DNA from: Abiotrophia defectiva ATCC 49176
GTDB lineage: Bacteria; Bacillota; Bacilli; Lactobacillales; Aerococcaceae
Direction: 5' to 3'
Assembly: GCF_037041345.1 (NCBI RefSeq)
Contig: NZ_CP146287.1
Span: forward strand, 1,119,501 to 1,183,500
DNA length: 64,000 nucleotides
Part shown: positions 1-8,686 of the stretch, in pieces
Layout: every line of letters starts with the position of its first letter
Position numbering within the stretch: the first letter of the stretch is position 1
Made by a program: the position numbers and the translations under genes
The notes under the pieces: generated by a model
What the model was told of the DNA's origin: nothing
Database searches by the model: none
Seen by the model: the letters and a program-made list of their open reading frames with translations, nothing else

Positions 1-193
1 GAACCCAAATTGGCTGGTCCAGGCCATACTTAGCATTGAGGGTTTGAATTTGGGCAGCAGTCAACTGATCTTCATTGGAAAATGGCGTCCCTGGCAGGAG
101 TTTCATTAAGAAGAAAGTGACAGTTACAATAATAAAGAGCGTCAAGAGCATGTAGGCTAGGCGCTTGACCATATAACGAATAAAGGCTTTCAT
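1..193 (-). CDS. oppB: Oligopeptide ABC transporter permease OppB, N-terminal part (runs off left edge)
   Basis: Translating the minus strand from the ATG at 193 gives 64 residues that start MKAFIRYMVKRLAYMLLTLF, a first membrane helix, then LPGTPF and a stretch ending KYGLDQPIWV. This is the usual N-terminus of OppB/DppB permeases: one helix, then the periplasmic-side L(M)PGDPF-like motif and the AQI..LN.KYGLD segment. An AAAGGA ribosome binding site lies about 7 bases upstream. OppB pairs with OppC to form the membrane channel that imports peptides using OppD/F ATPases. It is the first gene of its unit as seen here; the rest lies outside the window. It is a different copy from the oppB at 62057-63019, so the genome carries at least two Opp systems. 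Confidence 0.85.
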   Translation of the reverse strand, partial: MKAFIRYMVKRLAYMLLTLFIIVTVTFFLMKLLPGTPFSNEDQLTAAQIQTLNAKYGLDQPIWV

Positions 194-437
194 AGGTCAC
201 ATCCTTTGTCCCCTTGATTGGTGTCTTAGGGGTATAGTATCTCTTATATTATAGCCTATCTGCTCCTTGTGCTCTAGTCACTTGCATCAAAAAATCAAAA
301 TTCCATTTGAATGTTGTCCTTTGGCTTAGGAAAAACCTGCAAAATCCTTATTCTACTGGGCTTTTTGTCTTGTTGATAAAGTCAGCAAAAAGACGAACAT
401 TCTAGTCACTTCTCCCCTGCCTTTCTTATGATCGACA
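194..437. other. Intergenic region between oppB start and yajC terminator
   Basis: No coding sequence is seen. The part next to oppB holds its ribosome binding site and, on the minus strand, a TATAAT hexamer (248-253) that may be the -10 of the oppB promoter, but no convincing -35 was found at 16-18 bases. The remainder is AT-rich sequence with no structure I could recognise. Confidence 0.4.
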
Positions 438-467
438 CAAAAAAAAGCTGAGACAGCGTCTCAGCTT
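438..467 (-). terminator. Rho-independent terminator of yajC
   Basis: A perfect 10-bp stem (445-454 with 458-467, AAGCTGAGAC/GTCTCAGCTT) with a 3-base loop is followed on the minus strand by eight T residues. It lies 12 bases after the yajC stop. Confidence 0.9.
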
Positions 468-478
468 GAGCCTAGGAC

Positions 479-805
479 TTAGGCTTCTTCATTGCTTACT
501 TCTTCTTTTGGTTCTAAGTCAGCTACTGAAGGACGTACGCGTTCGCCTTGCTTAATAGTGGCAACAGCGCTTAATTCATAAGTTAAGTAGATGCCTTCGC
601 AGTCTAAGACAACCAAACGGTTTGCCAAGTCAACTTCTTCAACAACCCCATGTAAGCCACCGATTGTTACAATGGCATCCCCTTTTTTGAGGGCCTGCAA
701 CATTTGTTGCTTTTCTTGAGCTTGGCGTTGTTGTGGGCGAATCATGAAGAAGTACATAACCCCCATGATTAAGACAAAGGGTAATACACTAACTAGTAAA
801 TCCAT
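479..805 (-). CDS. yajC: Preprotein translocase subunit YajC
   Basis: A 108-residue protein with one N-terminal membrane helix (about residues 4-22) followed by the family hallmark MIRPQQRQAQEKQQML and a small cytoplasmic domain with GDAIVTIGGLHGVVEEV. YajC associates with SecDF and the Sec translocon and supports protein export. It lies directly after tgt, as in most Firmicutes, and a strong terminator follows. The acidic C-terminal tail (residues about 95-108) is common in this family. Length and motif fit well; little else it could be. Confidence 0.95.
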   Translation of the reverse strand: MDLLVSVLPFVLIMGVMYFFMIRPQQRQAQEKQQMLQALKKGDAIVTIGGLHGVVEEVDLANRLVVLDCEGIYLTYELSAVATIKQGERVRPSVADLEPKEEVSNEEA

Positions 806-873
806 TTTGTCACTCCTTATTGTGTTCTATAATCTATACTTTATCAGACTCTGCTATAAATTGCTAGCAGTTT

Positions 874-2040
<1,167 letters not shown>

Positions 2041-2053
2041 TCAGTGCTCTCCC

Positions 2054-2062
2054 ATTATAGCA
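2054..2062 (-). promoter_or_regulatory. Extended -10 promoter element for tgt-yajC
   Basis: On the minus strand TGCTATAAT, an extended -10 element, stands 35 bases ahead of the tgt ATG. A TTGACA is present but only 12 bases upstream, too near to serve as the -35, so the extended -10 is the more likely determinant. Confidence 0.5.
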
Positions 2063-2106
2063 AATTTTGCCTGTCAAAACCACCACTTTTGCCGTAGCCC
2101 GACTAG

Positions 2107-2138
2107 ACAAAAAGCAGCGAGACCTAGGCCTCGCTGCT
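2107..2138 (-). terminator. Terminator of the RclA-like gene
   Basis: A 9-bp perfect stem (2113-2121 with 2130-2138, AGCAGCGAG) followed on the minus strand by a run of Ts. It lies just after the stop codon of the flavoprotein gene. Confidence 0.85.
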
Positions 2139-2143
2139 CATGC

Positions 2144-3475
2144 TTATTTTGGTTGTTTTAAGACATCGTTCAAGGCTTCCGCAATCGTTGGATGAGTGAA
2201 GAGGAAGTCGCGAATTTCAGTGTAAGGCACCTTGGTCTTGATGGCTAGAGCCAAGAAGTTAATGACTTCTGGTGACATAACCCCATAGTGAGTCGCACCT
2301 AGAATGGTTTGATCTGCCTTGTTGACAATAATCTTGAAGCTACCGCGGTCATTGCCGATGACTTTGGCCTTAGGCACAGCCGCCATTGGTAAGCCGAAGA
2401 CTAAGACCTCATGGCCTGCTTCCACCGCTTGCGCTTCTGTCAAGCCCACATGTGATAATGGGGTTTGGAGGAAGACAGTGTAAGGAATTAGATTCCGGTC
2501 AGACACCTTGCGAGACTTGTCGCCCCAGAGTTGGTCTTTGACAATGCGGAAATCATCTAGAGATACATAGGTGAATTGTGGGCCACCTTTGACATCACCC
2601 AAAGCGTAAACGCCAGGAACAGCTGTTTCTAAGTGTTCATTCACTACCACCGCACCTTGAGCATCCAATTCAATATCTGTATTTTCTAAGCCTAATTGCG
2701 CGGTATTTGGACGGCGACCAGCCGCCACCAAGATGGCATCAGCTTCTAGGCGTTGACTTTGCCCTTGGTAGTTATAAGTTACAGTCCCACCGTCAAAGGC
2801 CAAATCTTTAATGCCTAAGTAGAAGGTCAAACCAGCAGCTTCCATATCTGCCTTAATTTGAGCGGCAATTTCTGGTTCTTCACGTGGCATGAAGCGGTCA
2901 AAAATATCCAAGACGGTCACTTCAGAACCGAAGGTCCGGAACATATCGGCCATTTCCAAACCGATATACCCTGCCCCTACCACAACTAAACGTTTTGGCA
3001 ACTTTTGTAAATCCAAGGCTTCTGTTGAAGTTAAGACAAAATCATTGCCTTCTAAGCCAGGAATAGCTGGTAAGGCGGTCTTAGCCCCAGTGTTAATGAA
3101 GATGCGGTCCCCTGTCACTTGACGGGTTTGACCGTCAGTTAAGGTGACTTCAAGGCTGTGGTTTCCAGTAAAACGAGCCCAACCAGTCCAAACTTCGGCA
3201 CTTGCTTCATCTGCAATCATGTGATAGTTTTTGTCGTTTAAAGCAGCAATTAACTTAGCCTTACGAGCAGCCGCTGCTTCGAAGTCTAAGCCTTGGCCTG
3301 CTGCTTCAATCAAAGTCTTAGATGGAATACAGCCGATGTTGATACAGGTCCCCCCGTACATCTTAGGAGAAGCTTCAATTAAGAGCACTTGTTCTTGACG
3401 ACCAGCCAAGGTTTTCGCTAGGGTTTTGCCCCCTTTACCAAAGCCAATCACGATATTTTGATAATGTTGTGTCAT
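2144..3475 (-). CDS. rclA: RclA/Har-like pyridine nucleotide-disulfide oxidoreductase (probable hypothiocyanous acid reductase)
   Basis: A 443-residue class I flavoprotein disulfide reductase. An N-terminal FAD-binding loop (VIGFGKGGKTLA, residues 10-20) is followed by the redox-active pair Cys44/Cys49 in GGTCINIGCIPSKT, a second NAD(P)H-binding loop (VVGAGYIGLEMA), the FAD motif YALGDVKGG and a dimerisation domain ending FLFTHPTIAEALNDVL. The pattern along the whole length, including GFGKGGKTLA, the HNxADE-like region and the C-terminal FTHPT.xE.LND, agrees with my memory of E. coli RclA. That family reduces hypothiocyanous acid (HOSCN), the lactoperoxidase oxidant, and is called Har in streptococci. 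Other family members (mercuric reductase, lipoamide dehydrogenase) are less likely because of the overall RclA pattern and the lack of a mercury-binding C-terminal Cys pair. It stands alone with its own terminator. Confidence 0.82.
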   Translation of the reverse strand: MTQHYQNIVIGFGKGGKTLAKTLAGRQEQVLLIEASPKMYGGTCINIGCIPSKTLIEAAGQGLDFEAAAARKAKLIAALNDKNYHMIADEASAEVWTGWARFTGNHSLEVTLTDGQTRQVTGDRIFINTGAKTALPAIPGLEGNDFVLTSTEALDLQKLPKRLVVVGAGYIGLEMADMFRTFGSEVTVLDIFDRFMPREEPEIAAQIKADMEAAGLTFYLGIKDLAFDGGTVTYNYQGQSQRLEADAILVAAGRRPNTAQLGLENTDIELDAQGAVVVNEHLETAVPGVYALGDVKGGPQFTYVSLDDFRIVKDQLWGDKSRKVSDRNLIPYTVFLQTPLSHVGLTEAQAVEAGHEVLVFGLPMAAVPKAKVIGNDRGSFKIIVNKADQTILGATHYGVMSPEVINFLALAIKTKVPYTEIRDFLFTHPTIAEALNDVLKQPK

Positions 3476-3555
3476 GTTAATCCCTCATTTCATTCTTGCT
3501 ATAATCCTAGTTTAGCTCGCTTGCCAGGAAAAAACAATTAGGTACTTTTTGGTAA

Positions 3556-4827
3556 CTAGTGGCCCCCAATCAAATCCGCCCGTTGGATCGCCGTAGCTCC
3601 CGGCAAGAGACTGCTGGCGCGGACTAAACTGCCATAGCCATAGCGTTCCCTAACAGCATCCACCACACGTTCTGCCCTTTCTTCTTGGGCGGACTGTTCC
3701 GGGTCTTGGAAGAGAGAGAGCTGGGTTGGGCCGGCTGCCTGCAGGTGGCTGACGGTCAGATGCAGGCTCTTAACAGGTAGGCGGAAGTAGTGTCGCTTGA
3801 GCAAGGTCTGGCTGTGGGCCATGAGTTGCTTGCTACTGGAGGTCAATTCAAAGGTCATTTGACCACCCGAACGCTTGGGGACAATGTCCTTGCCATAGCC
3901 TATACCCAAGCCTAAACAAGATGTCATCCGCCTTTCCCGTCGCAGGCGGCTAGCTAGGTTATCCGCCATTTCTCGGACCACCAAGGCGACTTGCCTATAG
4001 TCCAGATAGTCCCTTTCCAAAATCTGGGAAGCACTATAGACCTGGCTCTGAGGACTATAAGCCTCACGTATGACGCTGGCATCCAACCCATTGGCGTGAT
4101 AATAGAGTTCTGCCCCCTTGACCCCAAAGCGGGCCTTGAGTTTGTCCAAATCAGCATGAGCCAAATCCCTTACGGTGTAAATGCCCATGGCCTCTAGCGC
4201 CGTCTGAGTGCGTCGGCCAATCCCCCAGAAATCACTGAGCTTTTCAATCTTCCAGACAGTTTCTGGAATCCTAGCGTAGGACCAATAAGCCAGATAAGGC
4301 GGCCGGTACTTGGCCACATTATCCAGACAGAGCTTGGCCAGTAGCAGATTATCCCCTATGCCCACACAGGTCGGCAGGCCATAGCGCTTATAAATTTCAT
4401 GCTGAATCTGCCAGGCAATTTGATAGCTAGAGCCAAAGAGCGCGTGACTGCGCCCCACATCTAGAAAAGCCTCGTCAATCGAATAAACATGCAAATCCTC
4501 CCAAGCCACATACTGAAGGAAAATTCGGTTGATATCATGGTTACGCTGAACATAAAGATTCATTCGCGCCGGCGCCAAGACGATATCCGAATCCCGCTTA
4601 GGTAAATCATAGACCCGACTGCCAGTGCCGATGCCGTATTCTGCCTTCATACGGGGACTGCTGGCCAGGACCAAGCCTCCTTTGAGATGGGGCCTGGAGA
4701 CCACGCAAAGCTTGGCCGTCAGCGGATCCAGTCCCCTTTCTACGCATTCAATACTGGCGAAGAAGGACTTGCAGTCAATGCAGAGGATGTCCTGTTTGGG
4801 GAAGAGGTCAGGGTCACGCTCAAGCAT
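3556..4827 (-). CDS. Y-family DNA polymerase (UmuC/ImpB-type, SOS-induced)
   Basis: A 423-residue translesion polymerase. I chose the ATG at 4827 because the protein then begins MLERDPDLFP, directly before the conserved palm motif ILCIDCKSFFASIE; an upstream in-frame extension only reads through the preceding gene in another frame. The metal-binding residues are Asp18 and the Asp118-Glu119 pair in YSIDEAFLDV. A helix-hairpin-helix region (FWGIGRRTQTALEAMGI) and a little-finger domain (to about residue 360) follow, with a C-terminal QLSLFQDPEQ segment that resembles a beta-clamp-binding motif (QLSLF). It overlaps the upstream YolD-like gene by 8 bases and shares its LexA-controlled promoter. 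Similar to B. subtilis UvrX/YqjW pairs. Confidence 0.9.
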   Translation of the reverse strand: MLERDPDLFPKQDILCIDCKSFFASIECVERGLDPLTAKLCVVSRPHLKGGLVLASSPRMKAEYGIGTGSRVYDLPKRDSDIVLAPARMNLYVQRNHDINRIFLQYVAWEDLHVYSIDEAFLDVGRSHALFGSSYQIAWQIQHEIYKRYGLPTCVGIGDNLLLAKLCLDNVAKYRPPYLAYWSYARIPETVWKIEKLSDFWGIGRRTQTALEAMGIYTVRDLAHADLDKLKARFGVKGAELYYHANGLDASVIREAYSPQSQVYSASQILERDYLDYRQVALVVREMADNLASRLRRERRMTSCLGLGIGYGKDIVPKRSGGQMTFELTSSSKQLMAHSQTLLKRHYFRLPVKSLHLTVSHLQAAGPTQLSLFQDPEQSAQEERAERVVDAVRERYGYGSLVRASSLLPGATAIQRADLIGGH

Positions 4828-5176
4828 GGTCCCACCACTTGGTCGGCTCATAGACTTGGACGTGGCGGATGGTCTCGTATTCAACCGGTGAGTTGTCGAT
4901 GAGGACAAATTGATCCGCCCGTCCAATGACCTGCCCCATATAGTAAGCATGACGCTCTGCTACCTGCACATTGAGGGTCACCTTAACCCTCAGTCTTTCT
5001 TGAAAAGCCCGTTGGAGTTGGGCATCAATTTCGGACTCGGTCATGACCTCTGGCGCCTGATAAGTCGCCAAAACCTCCTCTCGATTAGCCAGAACACTGG
5101 CCTTCAAATGAGGGCTGGAGAAAAAAGGCTGCCACTTCTTCATGCCACGGTCATGATAACTTGTATTCATTGCCAT
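4820..5176 (-). CDS. YolD-like family protein
   Basis: A 118-residue protein of the YolD-like family, which sits next to Y-family polymerases in Firmicutes and their plasmids; its function is thought to be auxiliary to SOS mutagenesis but is not settled. Visible features are DRGMKKWQPFFSSPHLKA near the start and YYMGQVIGRADQFVLID in the C-terminal half, typical of the family. I chose the ATG at 5176: GAGGTG lies about 6 bases before it, while the GTG at 5185 lies inside that ribosome binding site. It overlaps the polymerase gene by 8 bases, so translation is probably coupled. Confidence 0.85.
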   Translation of the reverse strand: MAMNTSYHDRGMKKWQPFFSSPHLKASVLANREEVLATYQAPEVMTESEIDAQLQRAFQERLRVKVTLNVQVAERHAYYMGQVIGRADQFVLIDNSPVEYETIRHVQVYEPTKWWDHA

Positions 5177-5194
5177 TGTATTCACCTCATCCTA

Positions 5195-5224
5195 AGTATA
5201 CGAACGTATGTTCGTTTTGTCAAT
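5195..5224 (-). promoter_or_regulatory. SOS promoter with LexA box
   Basis: On the minus strand a consensus -35 TTGACA (5219-5224) and -10 TATACT (5195-5200) are exactly 17 bases apart. The spacer contains CGAACATACGTTCG (5201-5214), a perfect Bacillus-type LexA (DinR) operator of the form CGAAC-N4-GTTCG. LexA bound here would block RNA polymerase, and DNA damage would release it, inducing the YolD-polymerase pair. Confidence 0.92.
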
Positions 5225-5245
5225 GGACTTGCACCCTTTGAAATA

Positions 5246-5280
5246 GAAAAAGCCCCTTCCCTAAATCTAGGGAAGAAGCT
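5246..5280 (-). terminator. Terminator of the SGNH hydrolase gene
   Basis: Minus-strand hairpin built on CTTCCCTA/TAGGGAAG with extended AGC/GCT ends, followed by TTTTTCT. It lies 11 bases after the stop at 5291. Confidence 0.8.
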
Positions 5281-5290
5281 TGTCTCTTCT

Positions 5291-5917
5291 TTATAATGTC
5301 GCCAATTTGGCTGCAATCGCTTGTCCTAAAGCTTGATGATTTTCTTCGTCCATGTGAACGAAATCGATATTGGAAGGTTTGGCCACGGTTTTAGCATCTA
5401 AGAAGGCCACGCCGTACTGGTCACAAATTCTTTCCAAGATATTGGCTAGGTATTCTGATTGCATAATGCCATACTCATCAATTTCCTGGTATAGGAATTC
5501 GGGATGATTCATAAGGCCACGCCCCACCACGATAGGCGATACCACCAAAATTTGGGGTGGAACCTGATGGGCCCAGTTAGCAGGATTCTGAATGTATTTA
5601 ATCATTTCCCCAATACCTAAGGCAATCTGATTGGCGCATTTGCCAAAATGACGCTTGAACTCATTGGTCCCCAACATGATGACTACCTGATCCAGCGGAG
5701 CATGGGATTGCATGACCATTGGCAAGGCCGTCATGCCGTGTCGCTCAGGATTCTTATGGTCGGGGCTATTGACCGTTCGGCCATTGAGCCCTTCTTCGAT
5801 AACTTCATCCTCTGGCCGCAAAGCTACCAAGACACGGGTCCAGCGCTTGGGATGGCGACTGGCATTAAGGGGATTGAGGCCCCAGGTATTGCTGTCACCA
5901 AAACAAAGAATCCGCAT
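5291..5917 (-). CDS. SGNH/GDSL-family hydrolase
   Basis: A 208-residue esterase-like enzyme. Block I reads ILCFGDSNTWG with the catalytic Ser at residue 9, block III is LGTNEFK with the oxyanion Asn, and the C-terminal DFVHMDEENHQ carries the Asp/His of the triad near residue 190. No signal peptide is visible, so it acts in the cytoplasm. It resembles arylesterase/lipolytic members of the family; the natural substrate cannot be told from sequence. It follows the rhodanese-like gene by only 9 bases and is probably the last gene of the rhomboid-glucokinase-rhodanese transcript. Confidence 0.85.
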   Translation of the reverse strand: MRILCFGDSNTWGLNPLNASRHPKRWTRVLVALRPEDEVIEEGLNGRTVNSPDHKNPERHGMTALPMVMQSHAPLDQVVIMLGTNEFKRHFGKCANQIALGIGEMIKYIQNPANWAHQVPPQILVVSPIVVGRGLMNHPEFLYQEIDEYGIMQSEYLANILERICDQYGVAFLDAKTVAKPSNIDFVHMDEENHQALGQAIAAKLATL

Positions 5918-5926
5918 GCTAGTCGC

Positions 5927-6328
5927 CTACTTTCCTTTGGCAGTCTTAACCTTACCCGTCCACTCAGTCATACCACCCTTAAGGATGTAAATGTCATTAT
6001 AGCCATTGCGTTTGAGGCGGAAAGCCGCACGTTGGGCGGTCCCGAAAGCCTCGTCTACTAGGTAAATAGCTTGGTCCTTACGGATTTCCTTGAAGCGCAT
6101 CTTGAATTGAGAACTTGGAATATTACGCGCCCCTAAGATATGACGAGCCTCAAACTCAGCCGCTTCACGAACATCGATTAATTGTCCCTTACGCCCTGCT
6201 GCAATCAGGTCTTCTTGCTTAATGGCTTTGGCGGCATAACGGCCCATGCCCCACAAAATCCCATAATAGAGGGTGTAAATCACAATAATACTTAATAAAA
6301 CAACGGTAATAAAATTCAGAATTTGCAT
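5927..6328 (-). CDS. Membrane-anchored rhodanese-like protein lacking the active-site cysteine
   Basis: A 133-residue protein with an N-terminal membrane helix (about residues 5-26) and one rhodanese domain (LIDVREAAEFEARHILGARNIP and the C-terminal NDIYILKGGMTEWTG). The loop that should carry the catalytic Cys reads IYLVDEAFGTAQRAA: Asp92/Glu93 stand where the Cys is expected. So it should not transfer sulfane sulfur by the usual route and may be a binding or scaffold domain. B. subtilis YqhL is a comparable protein near glcK. It sits 10 bases after glucokinase with an AGGAG ribosome binding site. Confidence 0.85.
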   Translation of the reverse strand: MQILNFITVVLLSIIVIYTLYYGILWGMGRYAAKAIKQEDLIAAGRKGQLIDVREAAEFEARHILGARNIPSSQFKMRFKEIRKDQAIYLVDEAFGTAQRAAFRLKRNGYNDIYILKGGMTEWTGKVKTAKGK

Positions 6329-6338
6329 GCTTCTACTC

Positions 6339-7313
6339 CTAGTCCTTATTTAGGGCAAGACGTACTAATTGGGCTGCCCCGATGACCCCAGCATCGTTCC
6401 CTAATTCTGCCAAGACAAGCTGGGTGGTGTCTTTAATTGGTGGGAAGACATATTGATTGAAAAATACCTGGATTTTGTCCAAAAGGAAGGTTCCGGCTGC
6501 GGATACCCCGCCACCCACCACAATCTTAGAAGGGTTGAGGGTATTGGCCACATGAGAGCATGCCAAACCTAAATAGCGCGCGAACATATCCACAATGTGG
6601 TTAGCGAAGAAGTCGCCTTCCTTAGCCGCATCAAAAATCAATTTAGAAGAGAGCTCGTCGCCATTATCAACGGCTGCCTTAATTGGTGAGTCACCGGCAT
6701 ATTCTTCAGCAAACTTACGAGCTAGGTTGACAATACCGGTGGCTGAAGCAACGGTCTCCAAGCAACCTGGCTTACCGCAGGTACATGGAATTGGGTCTGT
6801 CGTTTCAACGGTGATATGGCCAACTTCCCCTGCTGCCCCATTGGCACCGCGTACCATTTGGCCTCCAGAGACGATACCGCCCCCAACACCTGTTCCCAGG
6901 GTAAACATGACCACGTTGGCTTCGCCATTACCGGCCCCTTTCCACTGTTCCCCTAAGGCTGCCACGTTGGCATCATTATCAAGGAAGAAAGGCATCTCCA
7001 AGGCTGCTTCAAAGGCATCTTTCAGGCGTTGTAGGGTCCGCCAGTTAAGGTTGAAAGCCCCAATTACCGTCCCCGCTTGTGCATCCACCTTACCTGGTGA
7101 GCCCATGCCAATCCCTAAGAAGTCATCTTTGGTAAGGCCATAACGTTCCATATGTTCTTGAATGGACTGGATAATGGAAGGCACGATGTGCTTGCCATCC
7201 TCTAGGATGTTGGTCCCAATGGTCCATTTTTCCTGAATTTCCCCTTCTGAGGAAATAATCGCAAACTTGACGGATGTCCCGCCTAAATCAATACCTAAAA
7301 TTTTCTTTGACAT
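6339..7313 (-). CDS. glcK: Glucokinase (ROK family)
   Basis: A 324-residue sugar kinase that phosphorylates glucose to glucose-6-phosphate with ATP. The phosphate-binding motif GIDLGGTSVKFAI is at the N-terminus, the sugar-binding Asp is in FLDNDANVAALGE, and the ROK zinc motif reads CTCGKPGCLET. I chose the ATG at 7313, since AGGAG sits 8 bases upstream, while the in-frame GTG at 7322 overlaps that site. It lies between rhomboid and rhodanese genes, the same neighbourhood as B. subtilis yqgP-yqgQ-glcK, though no YqgQ gene is present here. Confidence 0.95.
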   Translation of the reverse strand: MSKKILGIDLGGTSVKFAIISSEGEIQEKWTIGTNILEDGKHIVPSIIQSIQEHMERYGLTKDDFLGIGMGSPGKVDAQAGTVIGAFNLNWRTLQRLKDAFEAALEMPFFLDNDANVAALGEQWKGAGNGEANVVMFTLGTGVGGGIVSGGQMVRGANGAAGEVGHITVETTDPIPCTCGKPGCLETVASATGIVNLARKFAEEYAGDSPIKAAVDNGDELSSKLIFDAAKEGDFFANHIVDMFARYLGLACSHVANTLNPSKIVVGGGVSAAGTFLLDKIQVFFNQYVFPPIKDTTQLVLAELGNDAGVIGAAQLVRLALNKD

Positions 7314-7324
7314 AAATCTCACTC

Positions 7325-8041
7325 CTAGCGATAGATAAGGCTATTATTGAATCTAACAATTCCAAAATAAATCAGGCCGGCGCTGATAGCCAGAATGACT
7401 AGCAGAGCCAAGAGGCGATGCCACCAGGTACGGCGGAAAGAATGTGGCAGTTGCAAGACATAGGTCAAGCCTACCCCATAGAAGGCGCCACCTAAGTGGC
7501 CAAAAAAGTCAATGCCTGGTGACAGGAAGGAAAAGACTAAGTTAATCACGATTAAGGCAGCATAGTTCTGGGCTCTTGCACTCAGACTGTAAGAATCTGG
7601 GTAGAGATAAGATAAGGCCAGGTAACTAGCAAAGAGTCCAAAGACCGCCCCACTAGCCCCAATCGAGATACTGTTAAAATTAGAAAAGGTAAAGGAGACA
7701 ATGTTGCCGCCAATCCCCGCCCCTAAACTTAGCAGTAAGAAGCGCCATTTGCCCATCAGAGGCTCTAATTCTTGACCTAAGAAATAGAAAGACACACTGT
7801 TCAAGGCGATATGTTGCAAGTCAGCGTGCAAGAAGACAGCCGTCACTAGCCGCCACCATTCATTCCTAAGAACAATCGCAATATTATATTTAGCTCCCAG
7901 TAGAAGCAAGGCACTGCCCCAGTCTAGTCCAGTTCGGGTTAAGCCAAAGGTGCCAATAAACATGGCGACACACACCAATAAAAAGAGGTAGGTCACCCAA
8001 GGACCGCGTTGAATTCGGCGCCAGGTTCGTTTGATTTCCAT
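7325..8041 (-). CDS. Rhomboid family intramembrane serine protease
   Basis: A 238-residue polytopic membrane protein with about six or seven helices. The catalytic Ser130 is in SIGASGAVFGLF and the catalytic His182 in FFGHLGGAFYG; the helix-2 motif HIALNSVSFYFLG also matches. Rhomboids cleave membrane-spanning substrates within the bilayer; in B. subtilis YqgP cuts the magnesium transporter MgtE and works with FtsH. Unlike YqgP there is no long N-terminal cytosolic domain (only about 17 residues). It is closely followed by glucokinase, whose ribosome binding site overlaps the rhomboid stop. Confidence 0.93.
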   Translation of the reverse strand: MEIKRTWRRIQRGPWVTYLFLLVCVAMFIGTFGLTRTGLDWGSALLLLGAKYNIAIVLRNEWWRLVTAVFLHADLQHIALNSVSFYFLGQELEPLMGKWRFLLLSLGAGIGGNIVSFTFSNFNSISIGASGAVFGLFASYLALSYLYPDSYSLSARAQNYAALIVINLVFSFLSPGIDFFGHLGGAFYGVGLTYVLQLPHSFRRTWWHRLLALLVILAISAGLIYFGIVRFNNSLIYR

Positions 8042-8099
8042 AATACCCTCCGTCCTCTAAATCGTTCCCAATTATTATACCTTATTTTTGGCCTTTCGC

Positions 8100-8675
8100 C
8101 TAGGGCTGATTCAATGAGCGCGCTAACAATAAACGTCCCACTGCCTGATCATGTGCCTCTGCCTGCCAAGCCGATTGGTCATAATATTGACATGGTAAGA
8201 CCAGGCTCAGCGTTGGTGTCTCAATCTGAGCCAAGAGGCGATCATAGTAGCCACCACCGAAGCCAATCCGCTGGCCATCCTCCCGGAAGGCTAGACCCGG
8301 CACCACCAAGAGGTCTAAGCTAGCCATAGCCACTGCTGGCTCCGCCTGACTGGGTTGGTAGATGCCACGGAAAACTTCTTCCAAGCTCTCTTGCCCATGA
8401 TATAGACAGAAATCTAAGCCTCGCTTAGGCATCATGCGCGGCAGGAAAACTTGATAGCCTAAGTCTACCAAAGGATCTAGCCACTGGGCCGTTGGCACTT
8501 CTTCTCCTACACCATAATAAAGGCCAATTCGCTGATAGCCTTCTTCCGCCAATACAGCCAAAAACTGTTGCCATAAATCATCCGTTAATTGCTGGCGACT
8601 AGTAGCAGGCATAGACTTAAGGGCGGCTAGGGTGGCTTGCCGCAGGCTATTTTTTAAATCTATCACGTTGGTCAT
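8100..8675 (-). CDS. 5-formyltetrahydrofolate cyclo-ligase
   Basis: A 191-residue enzyme that converts 5-formyl-THF to 5,10-methenyl-THF with ATP, returning the storage folate to one-carbon metabolism. Hallmarks are the substrate region VFLPRMMPKRGLDF and the ATP-binding loop RIGFGGGYYDRLL near residue 130. Length is typical. It starts 11 bases after the glutaminyl cyclotransferase stop and is upstream of the rhomboid gene, a common pairing in Firmicutes (yqgN-yqgP). Confidence 0.93.
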   Translation of the reverse strand: MTNVIDLKNSLRQATLAALKSMPATSRQQLTDDLWQQFLAVLAEEGYQRIGLYYGVGEEVPTAQWLDPLVDLGYQVFLPRMMPKRGLDFCLYHGQESLEEVFRGIYQPSQAEPAVAMASLDLLVVPGLAFREDGQRIGFGGGYYDRLLAQIETPTLSLVLPCQYYDQSAWQAEAHDQAVGRLLLARSLNQP

Positions 8676-8686
8676 AGGCAGCCTCC

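Noticed and set aside
4828-4950. Longer N-terminus of the Y-family polymerase
   Set aside because: The extra 41 residues only read through the YolD-like gene in another frame, and the ATG at 4827 begins directly before the conserved palm domain.
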